Assembly (NCBI GenBank): GCA_038234785.1
Contig: JBBQTC010000009.1
Coordinates: 1-64,000 of the forward strand
Reading direction: 5' to 3'
Length of the DNA stretch: 64,000 nt
Origin: UBA668 sp038234785
GTDB taxonomy: Bacteria; Actinomycetota; Acidimicrobiia; Acidimicrobiales; Ilumatobacteraceae
In this document: piece after piece, positions 17,720-26,396 of the stretch
Numbering within the stretch: the stretch's first letter is position 1
Layout of the letters: each line of letters opens with the position of its first letter
The notes under the pieces: model-generated
Seen by the model: only the letters and a program-made list of their open reading frames with translations
Told to the model about the DNA's origin: nothing
Database searches by the model: none
Program-made: the position numbers and the translations under genes

Positions 17720-18915
17720 GCTCGTCCTCGACGCTCATCGGCGACCGCCGGCGCGCGGCGCTGGCCAGATCCGAGGCGATGCGCCGCCACCCGACACGAG
17801 CGGCCACGACCAAGCCCACCACGCCGCCCTCCACGTCGTTCTACGTGATCGCTGTGGTGGCCATGGTGTTCACGATGCTCGGGTTGGTGATGGTGCTGTC
17901 GGCCACGTCGATCAGTCAGTTCCACAAGGGCAACTCGCCCTGGCGCATCTTCAACCGGCAGCTGCTGTGGGCCGTGCTCGGCACGGTGGGCCTGTGGATC
18001 GCGATGCGCGTGCCGACCCACCGGTGGCGACGCTTGGTCGTCCCTGGTTTCATCGGTGCTTGCGGGCTGATGGTGCTGCCGTTCCTGCCCGGGATCGGCG
18101 ACCGGGTCAACGAGGCGAGCTCATGGGTCGTCATCGGCCCGATCAACTTCCAGCCCAGCGAGTTCCTGAAGCTGGCGCTGCTGCTCGTGTGCGCGAATTT
18201 GCTCGCCGTCCGACGCGACGAGATGCACGATCCCGCTCGCACCCTGTTCCCGGTGCTCGCACTCGCCGGGCTCAGCTGCGCACTGTGCCTCGCGCAGGGC
18301 GACCTCGGTTCGGCGATCGTGCTCGCCTCGATCGTGTTCGCGATGGCGTTCATCGCCGGTGCGCCGCTGGTGCCGATGGCGGCCACGGGCGCGTTGGGTT
18401 CGCTGGCAGCCCTGACGTTCGTGTGGTCGAGCCCCCGTCGCGAAGCTCGGTTCACGGCGTTCATGGACATCGCCGCCCACAAGGACCATCTCAGCTATCA
18501 GACGTGGCAGGCGATGATCGCGATGGCCCAGGGTGGTGTCACCGGATCGGGTGTCGGCCGCGGTGAGAACAAGCTCGGCGAGTTCCTGCCGCTCGCCCAC
18601 AGCGACTTCATCTTCGCGGTCGTCGCCGAGGAGCTCGGCATGATCGGCGTCGTTGCCGTGCTCGGCGGGTTCATGGTGCTCGCGTACGCCGGGGTGCAGG
18701 CGGCGATGGCCACACAGGACCGCTTCCACAGTCTGTTGGCCGGTGGCATCGTCGGTTGGTTCGTGGTGCAGGCGATCATCAACGTCGGGGGAGTGACCGG
18801 CCTCATGCCCGTCACCGGTCTCACCTTGCCGTTCTTCTCCGCGGGCGGCAGCTCGTTGTTCGTGACCCTCACCGCCACCGGGCTGCTCCTCAACGTCGCC
18901 CGCAACGTGCGATGA
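17716..18915 (+). CDS. ftsW: FtsW (SEDS glycosyltransferase of the divisome)
   Basis: The 399-residue polytopic SEDS-family protein works with FtsI as septal peptidoglycan polymerase. After a basic cytosolic start (1-40) there are about ten helices. Family motifs seen are GLVMVLSATSI, WVVIGPINFQPSEFLKLALL (near residue 142), AQGDLGSAIVL, LPLAHSDFIFAVVAEELGM and GLMPVTGLTLPFFSAGGSS. It begins in an ATGA overlap with murD and ends in one with murG. Confidence 0.94.
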   Translation: MSSSSTLIGDRRRAALARSEAMRRHPTRAATTKPTTPPSTSFYVIAVVAMVFTMLGLVMVLSATSISQFHKGNSPWRIFNRQLLWAVLGTVGLWIAMRVPTHRWRRLVVPGFIGACGLMVLPFLPGIGDRVNEASSWVVIGPINFQPSEFLKLALLLVCANLLAVRRDEMHDPARTLFPVLALAGLSCALCLAQGDLGSAIVLASIVFAMAFIAGAPLVPMAATGALGSLAALTFVWSSPRREARFTAFMDIAAHKDHLSYQTWQAMIAMAQGGVTGSGVGRGENKLGEFLPLAHSDFIFAVVAEELGMIGVVAVLGGFMVLAYAGVQAAMATQDRFHSLLAGGIVGWFVVQAIINVGGVTGLMPVTGLTLPFFSAGGSSLFVTLTATGLLLNVARNVR

Positions 18916-20024
18916 CCGAAGGGCGCGCCGACGCCGTCGTCACCGGCGGCGGGACCTCCGGCCACGTGCTGCCCGCGCTCGCCATCGCCGACGCGCTCGT
19001 GGCGGCCGGCCACGCGAAGGACCGCATCCACTACGTGGGGACCCAGCGCGGTGTCGAGTCGCGCCTTGCACCCGAGTCGGGATTCCCGTTCACGCTGCTC
19101 GACGTCGTCGGACTCCAGCGCAGCTTCTCACGCCGCAACCTCGCGTTCGTCCCGAAGCTGTGGCGTTCGACTCGCGAGGCGCGGACGCTGCTGCGGCGGA
19201 TCCGGCCGGCGGTCGTGGTCAACGTCGGGGGATACGGCAGCTTTCCGGCCACCTGGGCAGCGCGCCGGCTGGGCATCCCGTACGTGGTCGTTTCGTACGA
19301 CCGCCGCCCGGGTCTCGTGTCGAAGGTGATGGCCCGTCGGGCGGCCGCCTGTGCCGTGGCGTTCGAGGGTTCGACTCTGCCGCGCGCCGAGCTCACCGGT
19401 GCCCCGGTGCGCCAGGAGCTCATCACCCTCGACCGTGCTGCCGCCCGCAACGACGCACGCGCGGCCCTCGATCTTCCCGTCGATCGGTTCGTCGTCGCCG
19501 TGATGTGCGGATCGCAGGGCGCCGCTGCGATCAACACAACGGTCACTGAGCTGGTGCAACGGTGGTCCGATCGACGCGACATCGCGATCCACCACGTCGT
19601 CGGCGACCGCTTCCTGGCACAGGCCGCGCCCGCTCGCGATGGCGCAGACGGCATCCTGTACCACGTGATCGGCTACGAGGACCGCATGCGCCAGCTCTAC
19701 GCAGCGGCCGACCTGATGGTCACCCGCGGCGGCGCCGGCACCATCGCCGAACTGGCGACGGTCGGCGCTCCGGCGATCATCGTGCCGTGGCCCGGCGCCG
19801 CCGAGAACCACCAGGTCGACAACGCGAAGGTGCTGTCGTCCACGGACGCTGCGCTCCTCGTCGAACAGGGCGATCTCACCGTCGACCGACTCGCCGAGGA
19901 GATCGACCGGCTCGTCGCCGACCCGGCGGGGCTACGGGCGATGTCCGAGCACGCGTCGGAGGCGGGGGCGGTACACCGCAGCGGCGCGTTGGTGAGTGTG
20001 ATCGAACGGGTGGCGGCGCGATGA
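18912..20024 (+). CDS. murG: Lipid II synthase MurG (GT28 glycosyltransferase)
   Basis: MurG transfers GlcNAc from UDP-GlcNAc to lipid I at the inner face of the membrane. The 370-residue GT-B fold has VVTGGGTSGHVLPALAIADAL (first G-loop), VVVNVGGYGSFPATWAA, VAVMCGSQGAAAINTTV and the nucleotide-sugar site TRGGAGTIAELATVGAPAI followed by PWPGAAENHQVDNAKVL. The ATG at 18912 overlaps the ftsW stop by 4 nt. Confidence 0.95.
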   Translation: MTEGRADAVVTGGGTSGHVLPALAIADALVAAGHAKDRIHYVGTQRGVESRLAPESGFPFTLLDVVGLQRSFSRRNLAFVPKLWRSTREARTLLRRIRPAVVVNVGGYGSFPATWAARRLGIPYVVVSYDRRPGLVSKVMARRAAACAVAFEGSTLPRAELTGAPVRQELITLDRAAARNDARAALDLPVDRFVVAVMCGSQGAAAINTTVTELVQRWSDRRDIAIHHVVGDRFLAQAAPARDGADGILYHVIGYEDRMRQLYAAADLMVTRGGAGTIAELATVGAPAIIVPWPGAAENHQVDNAKVLSSTDAALLVEQGDLTVDRLAEEIDRLVADPAGLRAMSEHASEAGAVHRSGALVSVIERVAAR

Positions 20025-21433
20025 CCCGGCCAACAGCCCCGCTCGATCTCTCCTCGCCGGGCGAGTACCACGTCGTCGGCGTCGGCGGTCCAGGGATGAG
20101 CGCCATCGCGATCGTGCTCGCCGAGATGGGCCATCAGGTCAGCGGGAGCGACATCCGCGAGCGCAGCGTGCTCGATCGCGTCCGCGCGGCGGGCGTGACC
20201 GTGCACGTCGGCCATGACCGTGCCGTGGTGCACGGCCGCGATGCGATCACGTATTCGACGGCCGTTCCCGCGACGAACATCGAGCTCGACGAAGCGCAGC
20301 GCATCGGTGTCGTGTCGCTGCACCGCTCGGGGATGCTCGCGTCGATCTGTGCGCAGGCCAAGTCGATCGGCGTCGCCGGTACTCATGGCAAGACCTCGAC
20401 CACGTCGATGCTGATGCTGATCCTCGCCGAGGCCGGGTGGCGTCCCAACTTCGTGATCGGTGGCGACGTCACCGACATGGGAACGGGTGCGCAATGGACC
20501 GGCAGCGAATGGCTGGTCGTCGAGGCCGACGAGAGCGACGGCACCCACCTCGAACTGCCGCTGTACGGCACCATTCTCACGAACGTCGAGGTCGATCACC
20601 TCGACCACTACGGCACCTACGAGGCCATCATCGACGGATTCGACCAGTACCTCTCACAGGTGCCCGGTCCCAAGGTGCTGTGCATCGACGACCCCCGCTG
20701 TGCCGCGCTCGCTCCGGCTCACGGCGCCATCACCTACGGCACCTCGGCCGACGCCGAGTTCCGGGCTACAGAGCTCCGGCCCGAAGGAGGTGCCTTCTCC
20801 TTCGTGCTGCGCCATCATGGCGACCTGCTGGGCACGGTGTCACTGCCGCTACGTGGTGTGCACAACGTCCGCAACGCGACCGGTGCGATCGCGATGGCGG
20901 TGAGCCTCGGCGTTCCGTTCGATGTCGCCGCCGCGGCACTCGCCAAGTTCGGCGGCGTCGCCCGACGCTTCGACATTCGCGCCGTCGACGGCGGTGCGAC
21001 CCTGGTCGACGACTATGCCCATCTGCCCAACGAGATCGCCGCCGTGCTCGCCGCCGCGAAGGGCAGCGGCGACGGGTGGCGACGCGTGGTCGCCGTCTTC
21101 CAGCCCAATCGGTTCAACCGGATGGCCGTGATGTGGCAGGAGTACCGCGACGCGTTCGCCGATGCCGACCTGGTGGTGCTCACCGACATCTTTCCGTCCG
21201 GGACGTCCCCGATCCCAGGAGTCACCGGCAAGTTGGTGGTGAACGCCGTGCTCGACGCGCACCCTGAGACGCGACTGGTGTGGTTGCCCAAGCGCGCCGA
21301 TCTGGTCGACTACCTCGCCGGACAGCTCGTCGAAGGAGATGTGTGCATCTCGATGGGCTGCGGCGACATCGCAACGCTGCCCGACGAGGTACAGACGCGT
21401 CGCTCCGACCGGCGGGAGCGCCTCCGATCATGA
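20021..21433 (+). CDS. murC: UDP-MurNAc:L-alanine ligase
   Basis: The 470-residue first Mur ligase has the N-terminal HVVGVGGPGMSAIAIVLAEM, the P-loop GVAGTHGKTSTTSMLM (about residues 122-137), EADESDGTHLELP, TNVEVDHLDHYGTYE and DDYAHLPNEIAAVLAAAK. It lies between murG and murB with 4-nt overlaps on both sides. No sign of fusion to murB or ddl. Confidence 0.95.
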   Translation: MTRPTAPLDLSSPGEYHVVGVGGPGMSAIAIVLAEMGHQVSGSDIRERSVLDRVRAAGVTVHVGHDRAVVHGRDAITYSTAVPATNIELDEAQRIGVVSLHRSGMLASICAQAKSIGVAGTHGKTSTTSMLMLILAEAGWRPNFVIGGDVTDMGTGAQWTGSEWLVVEADESDGTHLELPLYGTILTNVEVDHLDHYGTYEAIIDGFDQYLSQVPGPKVLCIDDPRCAALAPAHGAITYGTSADAEFRATELRPEGGAFSFVLRHHGDLLGTVSLPLRGVHNVRNATGAIAMAVSLGVPFDVAAAALAKFGGVARRFDIRAVDGGATLVDDYAHLPNEIAAVLAAAKGSGDGWRRVVAVFQPNRFNRMAVMWQEYRDAFADADLVVLTDIFPSGTSPIPGVTGKLVVNAVLDAHPETRLVWLPKRADLVDYLAGQLVEGDVCISMGCGDIATLPDEVQTRRSDRRERLRS

Positions 21434-22416
21434 ACCTTCCCGATCGGCAGCGGCGGGCGCTCACCATCCTGCAAGCGTTCTCCACGGCGAACGAATCGCT
21501 CGCGCCGCACACGACCTACAAACTCGGCGGTCCCGCCGCAGTGTTCGCGATGCCTCGCACGGTCGACGATCTGATGCTCGTCGCGCAGGCAATGCGGGAG
21601 ACGGAACTGCCGGTGCTGGTCATCGGTCGCGGCTCCAACCTGCTGGTCGCCGATGCGGGATTCCCGGGGATCGCGGTGTCGCTGGTCGTGTTCGGTGCGC
21701 CCCTCGCTTCCGACGATTCGGGTGCGTTGGACGACACGATCGCATTCGACGACACGCGAGTCGTCGCGGGTGGTGGTGTGGCCCTTCCCGTGCTCGCGCG
21801 GCGCGCCTCTGCTGCGGGCCTGGTCGGGTTCGAATGGGCGGTCGGCGTGCCCGGTTCTGTCGGCGGTGCGGTGCGGATGAATGCCGGCGGGCACGGGAGC
21901 GACATGGCGACATCGCTCGCCGGGGTCCACATGGTGGACCTGCACCGGGAGCGGCTCGCGTGGGTGGAGACCGAACACCTGGGACTGCGGTTCCGTGGCT
22001 CTGATCTGGCAGACCATCAGGTGGTCATCGATGCGACGCTGCAGCTGGCTCGGGGCGACACGAGCGCCTCCGAGCGGGTGCTGGCCGACATCGTCCGCTG
22101 GCGACGTGAGCACCAGCCCGGCGGCCAGAACGCAGGATCGGTCTTCGTCAATCCGATTCCCGGCGAGCTCGCCGCAGCGCAGCTGATCGACGGGCTGGGC
22201 CTCCGCGGCTTCAGCATCGGCGGCGCCGTCGTCAGCGAGAAGCACGCCAACTTCATCCAGGCGGGAGAGGGCGCGACGGCGGCCGACGTGCGCGCCGTCA
22301 TCGAGCACGTCCGAACCGAGGTCTACGAACACTCCGGGTTTCTGTTGCGCAGCGAAGTCCGCATGGTCGGCTTCGACGACGTCGAGCCCGACCACCGGGA
22401 GGGGGTGTCGTTGTGA
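21430..22416 (+). CDS. murB: UDP-N-acetylenolpyruvoylglucosamine reductase
   Basis: The 328-residue FAD enzyme reduces UDP-enolpyruvyl-GlcNAc to UDP-MurNAc. It shows APHTTYKLGGPAAVFA, the FAD-binding VIGRGSNLLVADAGFPGI, GFEWAVGVPGSVGGAVRMNAG, and catalytic-region motifs NAGSVFVNPIPG and VSEKHANFIQAG. The last is the compact type seen in MurB of the B. subtilis class. Start is in an ATGA overlap with murC. Confidence 0.95.
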   Translation: MNLPDRQRRALTILQAFSTANESLAPHTTYKLGGPAAVFAMPRTVDDLMLVAQAMRETELPVLVIGRGSNLLVADAGFPGIAVSLVVFGAPLASDDSGALDDTIAFDDTRVVAGGGVALPVLARRASAAGLVGFEWAVGVPGSVGGAVRMNAGGHGSDMATSLAGVHMVDLHRERLAWVETEHLGLRFRGSDLADHQVVIDATLQLARGDTSASERVLADIVRWRREHQPGGQNAGSVFVNPIPGELAAAQLIDGLGLRGFSIGGAVVSEKHANFIQAGEGATAADVRAVIEHVRTEVYEHSGFLLRSEVRMVGFDDVEPDHREGVSL

Positions 22417-23678
22417 CCGAGCCCGAACCCGACCCCCAACCCGAGCACGTCCCCGACGCAGTGCTCGACGAGCTCATGGCGGCGTTCTCCAAGGAGGACA
22501 CGCCGACCGAGTATCGCTTCGACGATCCCTCCATCGACCGGTTGCTCGGGCTCACCGACGTCACCGACGACCAGACCGACGACCGGTCCGACGACGAGAC
22601 CGACGACGACCAACTCGACGACCAGGAGAACGACATCGTCGACGACGACGAGCTCGACGTCCGCATGATCGAACCGGAGCCCGAGCCCGAACCGGAGCCG
22701 GAAGTTGAACCGGAGCTGCCGCGGCGCACCATCGTGATCACCCACGAGGAGCAGCCCGACACGGTGTACCTCGACGCCGAGCTCGAGGAACGATTCGGCG
22801 GAGGACAGGCCGACGATACGGGCGGCGAACGCTCAACCGTCGTGATCGGCGACCTCGACGACGGCACCGCTCCGGTCGAGGCTCCCTCGTCGCGCAGCGG
22901 CGGCAACATGGATCCGCGCATGCGCGCCCGGCGGATCGCGACGCGCCGAGCCGAGGGTCGTCGACGCCTGATCTGGACGGTCGTCGCGGCGGTCGTGGCG
23001 CTGCTGATCATCGCGGCCATCGCAACCGTGGCGTCGCCGATCTTCGACGTTCGCGAGGTCACGGTGCAGGGCGCGGTGTACACCGATCCCGATGTCCTGC
23101 AGTCGGTGATCGATTCCATGAAGGGCGACCCTGTGTTGCTGGTCGACACCAAGGCGGCCGAGCGTCAGCTCGAGCAGGTGCCGTGGGTGGAGAGTGCGCG
23201 GGTGGAGACCGACTTCCCACATCGGGTCACGATCGACATCCGCGAGCGTCGCCCCGTCGCCACCTTCCAGGGCGGGGACCAGCAGTTCCGCGTCATCGAC
23301 GTCCAGGGCCGGGTCCTCGACGTGATCCAGGGGCAGCCGATCGCGTATCCGCTGATCACCGGTGACAACCCCGACACCGAGCGTGGTCAGTTCGCCGGTG
23401 GTCCCTACGCCAGCGCCGCCCAGCTGGTGCTGGCGCTGCCTCCCGAGATCCGTTCGATCAACAGGTCCATCGGCGTGGATTCGGGGACCGGCACGTTGAC
23501 CATGTCGCTGGCCGGCAACGGTGACCCCACCGACAAGGGCACCATCGAGGTCCGTTTCGGTGATGACACCGCTCTCGACGACAAGCTGGCCCGCCTGCTG
23601 CAGCAGGTGCGCGGAGGGCTGGAGAAGGTCTGTGCGCTGGACGTGTCCACCACCGAGGTCGGCGTGGTCTACTGCTGA
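22413..23678 (+). CDS. ftsQ: FtsQ/DivIB-type divisome protein with long acidic N-terminus
   Basis: The 421-residue bitopic membrane protein has a cytosolic region of about 185 residues, extremely rich in Asp/Glu/Pro (for example DDQTDDRSDDETDDDQLDD at about 52-70 and EPEPEPEPEPEVEPE at about 88-102), then a basic patch RRIATRRAEGRRR, one transmembrane helix (about 190-212), and a periplasmic POTRA domain (ASPIFDVREVTVQGAVYTD) followed by the FtsQ domain (ERRPVATFQGGDQQFRVIDVQGRVL). FtsQ bridges FtsL/FtsB with other divisome proteins. Cytosolic tails in the family are usually shorter. The GTG start overlaps the murB stop. Confidence 0.92.
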   Translation: MTEPEPDPQPEHVPDAVLDELMAAFSKEDTPTEYRFDDPSIDRLLGLTDVTDDQTDDRSDDETDDDQLDDQENDIVDDDELDVRMIEPEPEPEPEPEVEPELPRRTIVITHEEQPDTVYLDAELEERFGGGQADDTGGERSTVVIGDLDDGTAPVEAPSSRSGGNMDPRMRARRIATRRAEGRRRLIWTVVAAVVALLIIAAIATVASPIFDVREVTVQGAVYTDPDVLQSVIDSMKGDPVLLVDTKAAERQLEQVPWVESARVETDFPHRVTIDIRERRPVATFQGGDQQFRVIDVQGRVLDVIQGQPIAYPLITGDNPDTERGQFAGGPYASAAQLVLALPPEIRSINRSIGVDSGTGTLTMSLAGNGDPTDKGTIEVRFGDDTALDDKLARLLQQVRGGLEKVCALDVSTTEVGVVYC

Positions 23679-23696
23679 TCGTGCCCGTTCGAGCGC

Positions 23697-23753
23697 TACC
23701 CTCGTGGCACATCCAGGCGGATCACCCGTGCGGCGCGGCATCTTGGCTACGAT
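23697..23753 (+). promoter_or_regulatory. Two candidate -10 boxes before ftsZ
   Basis: TACCCT (23697-23702) and TACGAT (23748-23753) lie in the only sizeable gap (146 nt) between ftsQ and ftsZ. Neither has a clear -35. The second would give a leader of about 65 nt with the ftsZ ribosome binding site. A dedicated ftsZ promoter is usual in actinobacteria. Confidence 0.35.
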
Positions 23754-23824
23754 CGTGCCGAACCAGCAGGTAGAGCCGTGCAGACACACATCTTTTTCCA
23801 CATCGAACCCCGGAGGTGCCTCTG

Positions 23825-24931
23825 ATGGCCGCCGCTCCCCAGAACTATCTCGCCGTCATCAAGGTGATCGGCGTTGGTGGCGGTGGCGTGAACGCCGTCA
23901 ACCGCATGATCGACGCCGGGCTGAAAGGCGTCGAGTTCATCGCGGTGAACACCGACGCGCAGGCGCTGCTGATGAGCGACGCGGATGTGAAGCTCGACAT
24001 CGGTCGTGATCTCACCCGTGGCCTCGGCGCAGGCAGCGACCCCGACGTCGGGCGCAACGCGGCGGAGACGCATCGCGACGAGATCGAAGAGATGATCAAG
24101 GGCGCCGACATGGTGTTCATCACCGCCGGCGAAGGTGGTGGCACGGGTACGGGTGCGGCACCGATCATCGCCGAGGTCGCCCGCAGCATGGGCGCGCTCA
24201 CCATTGGTGTGGTCACGCGACCGTTCAGCTTCGAAGGTCGCCGCCGTGCCGTCCAGGCCGATGCCGGCGTACAGCGGTTGAAGGAGAAGGTCGACACGCT
24301 CATCGTCATCCCGAACGATCGACTGCTCACCGTCGCCAACGAGAAGACGAGCGTGCTCAATGCGTTCAAGATGGCCGACGAGGTTCTCCTCCAGGGCGTG
24401 TCGGGCATCACCAACCTGATCACCACGCCGGGTCTCATCAACACCGACTTCGCCGACGTGAAGATGATCCTCTCCGCAGCCGGTTCGGCGCTGATGGGGA
24501 TCGGTCAGGCGAGCGGCGAGAACCGAGCGGTCACTGCCGCCAAGGCAGCCATCAGCAGCCCGCTGCTCGAAGCCGCCATCGACGGTGCCCGGGGCATCCT
24601 GCTCAACATCACCGGCCCGTCCAGCATGGGCCTGTTCGAGATGAACGCTGCGGCCGAGATCATCCACGGCGTCGCCCACCAGGACGCCAACATCATCTTC
24701 GGCACGGTCATCGACGACGAGATGGGCGACGAGGTCAAGGTCACCGTCATCGCCGCCGGCTTCGACCGCTGGGACAGCGCCGCCGGACAGGGCGGCACCC
24801 GTCCGTTGGTCAAGGCCGTTCCCGACGCGACGAAGCCCACGGCGTCGTTGAAGGACCTCTTCGCCGACGAGCCCAACGATCCGCTCGACGACGGCGACGA
24901 CGAATTCGACGTCCCTTCGTTCCTGAAGTGA
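23825..24931 (+). CDS. ftsZ: Cell division GTPase FtsZ
   Basis: The 368-residue tubulin homologue forms the Z ring. It has IKVIGVGGGGVNAVNRMI, NTDAQALL, the GTP tubulin signature GEGGGTGTGAAPIIAEVA near residue 103, the T7 loop NTDFADVKMIL and a short linker ending in the C-terminal peptide DDEFDVPSFLK that binds SepF and FtsW in actinobacteria. ATG 23825 was chosen over GTG 23816 because GGAGGT (23812-23817) lies 7 nt before it and would overlap the GTG. A weak GC hairpin (24934-24950) without a T-run follows the stop. Confidence 0.97.
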   Translation: MAAAPQNYLAVIKVIGVGGGGVNAVNRMIDAGLKGVEFIAVNTDAQALLMSDADVKLDIGRDLTRGLGAGSDPDVGRNAAETHRDEIEEMIKGADMVFITAGEGGGTGTGAAPIIAEVARSMGALTIGVVTRPFSFEGRRRAVQADAGVQRLKEKVDTLIVIPNDRLLTVANEKTSVLNAFKMADEVLLQGVSGITNLITTPGLINTDFADVKMILSAAGSALMGIGQASGENRAVTAAKAAISSPLLEAAIDGARGILLNITGPSSMGLFEMNAAAEIIHGVAHQDANIIFGTVIDDEMGDEVKVTVIAAGFDRWDSAAGQGGTRPLVKAVPDATKPTASLKDLFADEPNDPLDDGDDEFDVPSFLK

Positions 24932-25058
24932 CCCCGGGCGGGTGACCCGGACACCGCTTCGTGTCACTCTGCACGCGCGATCATCCGCAGTGGTACTTCT
25001 CCCACCGGCGCGGCGAACTGCAGCGACACGTCGTCACCGTGCGCATGATGGAGCAGTG

Positions 25059-25724
25059 ATGAGCGCGCTCGACGAACTGGTGGCGGAACGGCTGGCACTG
25101 GTCGAGGATCGGATCGTGCGCGCAGGGGGAGAAGGAGTCACGGTGCTCCCGGTTACCAAGATGTTCGGCATCGATGCCTGCTGGGCGGCGCACCACGCCG
25201 GCTGCGTGGCCGTCGGTGAGAACTACGCGCAGGAGGTCGTCGCGAAGTTCGGTACCGAGTCGGTGCCGTTCGGAGTGCACTTCATCGGGCAGTTGCAGAC
25301 CAACAAGGTTCGGTTGCTCGCGCCGATCGTGTCGGTGTACGAGACCGTCGACCGGTCCGCGCTGGTGGCCGAACTGGCGAAGCGGGTACCGGGAGCACGA
25401 GTGCTCCTGCAGGTCTCGACGGCAGGCGAACCCGGCAAGGGCGGTTGTCCGATCGCCGACGTGCCTGCACTTCTCGACCTTGCGCTGGCGGCCGGACTCG
25501 ACGTGGCGGGACTGATGACCGTCGGTCCGACGGACGGGACACCCGAGGACGCGCGGCCGGGCTTTCGTGCGGTTCGGGCACTTCTCGACCGACTCGAACT
25601 GACGGTGCTGTCGATGGGAATGACCGACGATCTCGAGGTCGCCGTCCAAGAGGGAAGCACACAGGTGAGAGTGGGCAGCGCCCTGTTCGGCGCACGTCCC
25701 CCGTGGAGCACGCTGGTGCGATAG
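25059..25724 (+). CDS. YggS/YlmE-type PLP-binding protein
   Basis: The 221-residue protein belongs to the YggS/PROSC alanine-racemase-fold family for pyridoxal 5'-phosphate homeostasis. The PLP lysine is in TVLPVTKMFGIDA (near residue 33), with GENYAQEVVAKF, HFIGQLQTNKVR and TGEPGKGG-like VSTAGEPGKGG motifs and GMTDDLEVAVQEGSTQVRVG at the end. ATG 25059 was chosen because ggagc stands 4-5 nt before it; the 39 upstream codons in the same frame do not match the family. The gene sits between ftsZ and sepF, as in many Gram-positive bacteria. Confidence 0.9.
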   Translation: MSALDELVAERLALVEDRIVRAGGEGVTVLPVTKMFGIDACWAAHHAGCVAVGENYAQEVVAKFGTESVPFGVHFIGQLQTNKVRLLAPIVSVYETVDRSALVAELAKRVPGARVLLQVSTAGEPGKGGCPIADVPALLDLALAAGLDVAGLMTVGPTDGTPEDARPGFRAVRALLDRLELTVLSMGMTDDLEVAVQEGSTQVRVGSALFGARPPWSTLVR

Positions 25725-25727
25725 CCT
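25722..25727 (+). promoter_or_regulatory. -10-like box before sepF
   Basis: TAGCCT overlaps the yggS-like stop codon and lies 22 nt before the sepF ATG, leaving room for a short leader with the AGGAGGAG ribosome binding site (25737-25744). Confidence 0.3.
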
Positions 25728-25749
25728 GCGGCCTGCAGGAGGAGCGCGC

Positions 25750-26349
25750 ATGTCGATGTGGAAAAAGGCGATGGACTACTTGGGCCTCGGGCCCGATGAT
25801 GCCTACGACGACTACGAAGTCGCGCCCGAACCTGAGCGGCCTGCGCGTGTGCCGCGCTCGACGCGCGACGAGGGCGGCCGCGCCCCTCGCGGGGGGTACA
25901 GCAACGACTACGAACCCGAGCCGCAAGTGCGCCCCGTCGGCGCCCGTCCGAGCTATCCGCTCCGCGAGCCCGACGTCACGGTGCGCCGCCCGGTGCCGGC
26001 CACCGACGACAGCAACGTGCAGCCTCGCCCGATCAACCCGCGCCCGGCGCCGGCACCACGCCAGTCCGCCGGCGGCGCCAACGGCAACGATCCGTACACC
26101 GTTCGTCCCCGCCGATTCGACTCCGCCCAAGAGTTGGCCGACAAGTTCAAAGAGGGCCTGCCGGTCATCATGAACCTCGAGGCCGCCGACCGCGAGGTGT
26201 CTCGCCGGCTCATCGACTTCGCCAGTGGCCTCTGCTACGCGCTCAACGGCAGCATGGAGAAGGTCGCCTCTGGCGTGTACCTGCTCAAGCCCATCCCGCG
26301 TCAGGCCGGGTACGACAAGGGCTACGACGACGGCGACTACGGGGCGTAG
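25750..26349 (+). CDS. sepF: Cell division protein SepF
   Basis: The 199-residue protein has an N-terminal amphipathic membrane anchor (MSMWKKAMDYLGLGPDD), a long Pro/Arg-rich disordered linker (about 20-115) and the SepF core RRFDSAQELADKFKEGLPVIM...DREVSRRLIDFASGL, ending with a Gly/Asp tail. SepF anchors and bundles FtsZ in bacteria lacking FtsA, including actinobacteria. AGGAGGAG precedes the ATG by about 5 nt, one of the strongest ribosome binding sites in the window. Confidence 0.94.
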   Translation: MSMWKKAMDYLGLGPDDAYDDYEVAPEPERPARVPRSTRDEGGRAPRGGYSNDYEPEPQVRPVGARPSYPLREPDVTVRRPVPATDDSNVQPRPINPRPAPAPRQSAGGANGNDPYTVRPRRFDSAQELADKFKEGLPVIMNLEAADREVSRRLIDFASGLCYALNGSMEKVASGVYLLKPIPRQAGYDKGYDDGDYGA

Positions 26350-26383
26350 TTCGAGAACGCCGGTTCGGGCCCTCTGTTGCGCG

Positions 26384-26389
26384 TATCAT
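26384..26389 (+). promoter_or_regulatory. -10 box for divIVA-like gene (leaderless)
   Basis: TATCAT ends 7 nt before the ATG at 26397 and there is no ribosome binding site. The next in-frame ATG is at 26403. Confidence 0.5.
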
Positions 26390-26396
26390 CGTCGCC

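Noticed and set aside
23816..23824. GTG at 23816 as ftsZ start
   Set aside because: It lies inside the GGAGGT ribosome binding site that serves ATG 23825 at proper distance.
24934..24950. Terminator after ftsZ
   Set aside because: Only a 5-bp GC stem with a 7-nt loop and no T-run; too weak to annotate.
24942..25058. N-terminal extension of the yggS-like gene
   Set aside because: The extra 39 residues do not match the family, and a ribosome binding site stands before ATG 25059.
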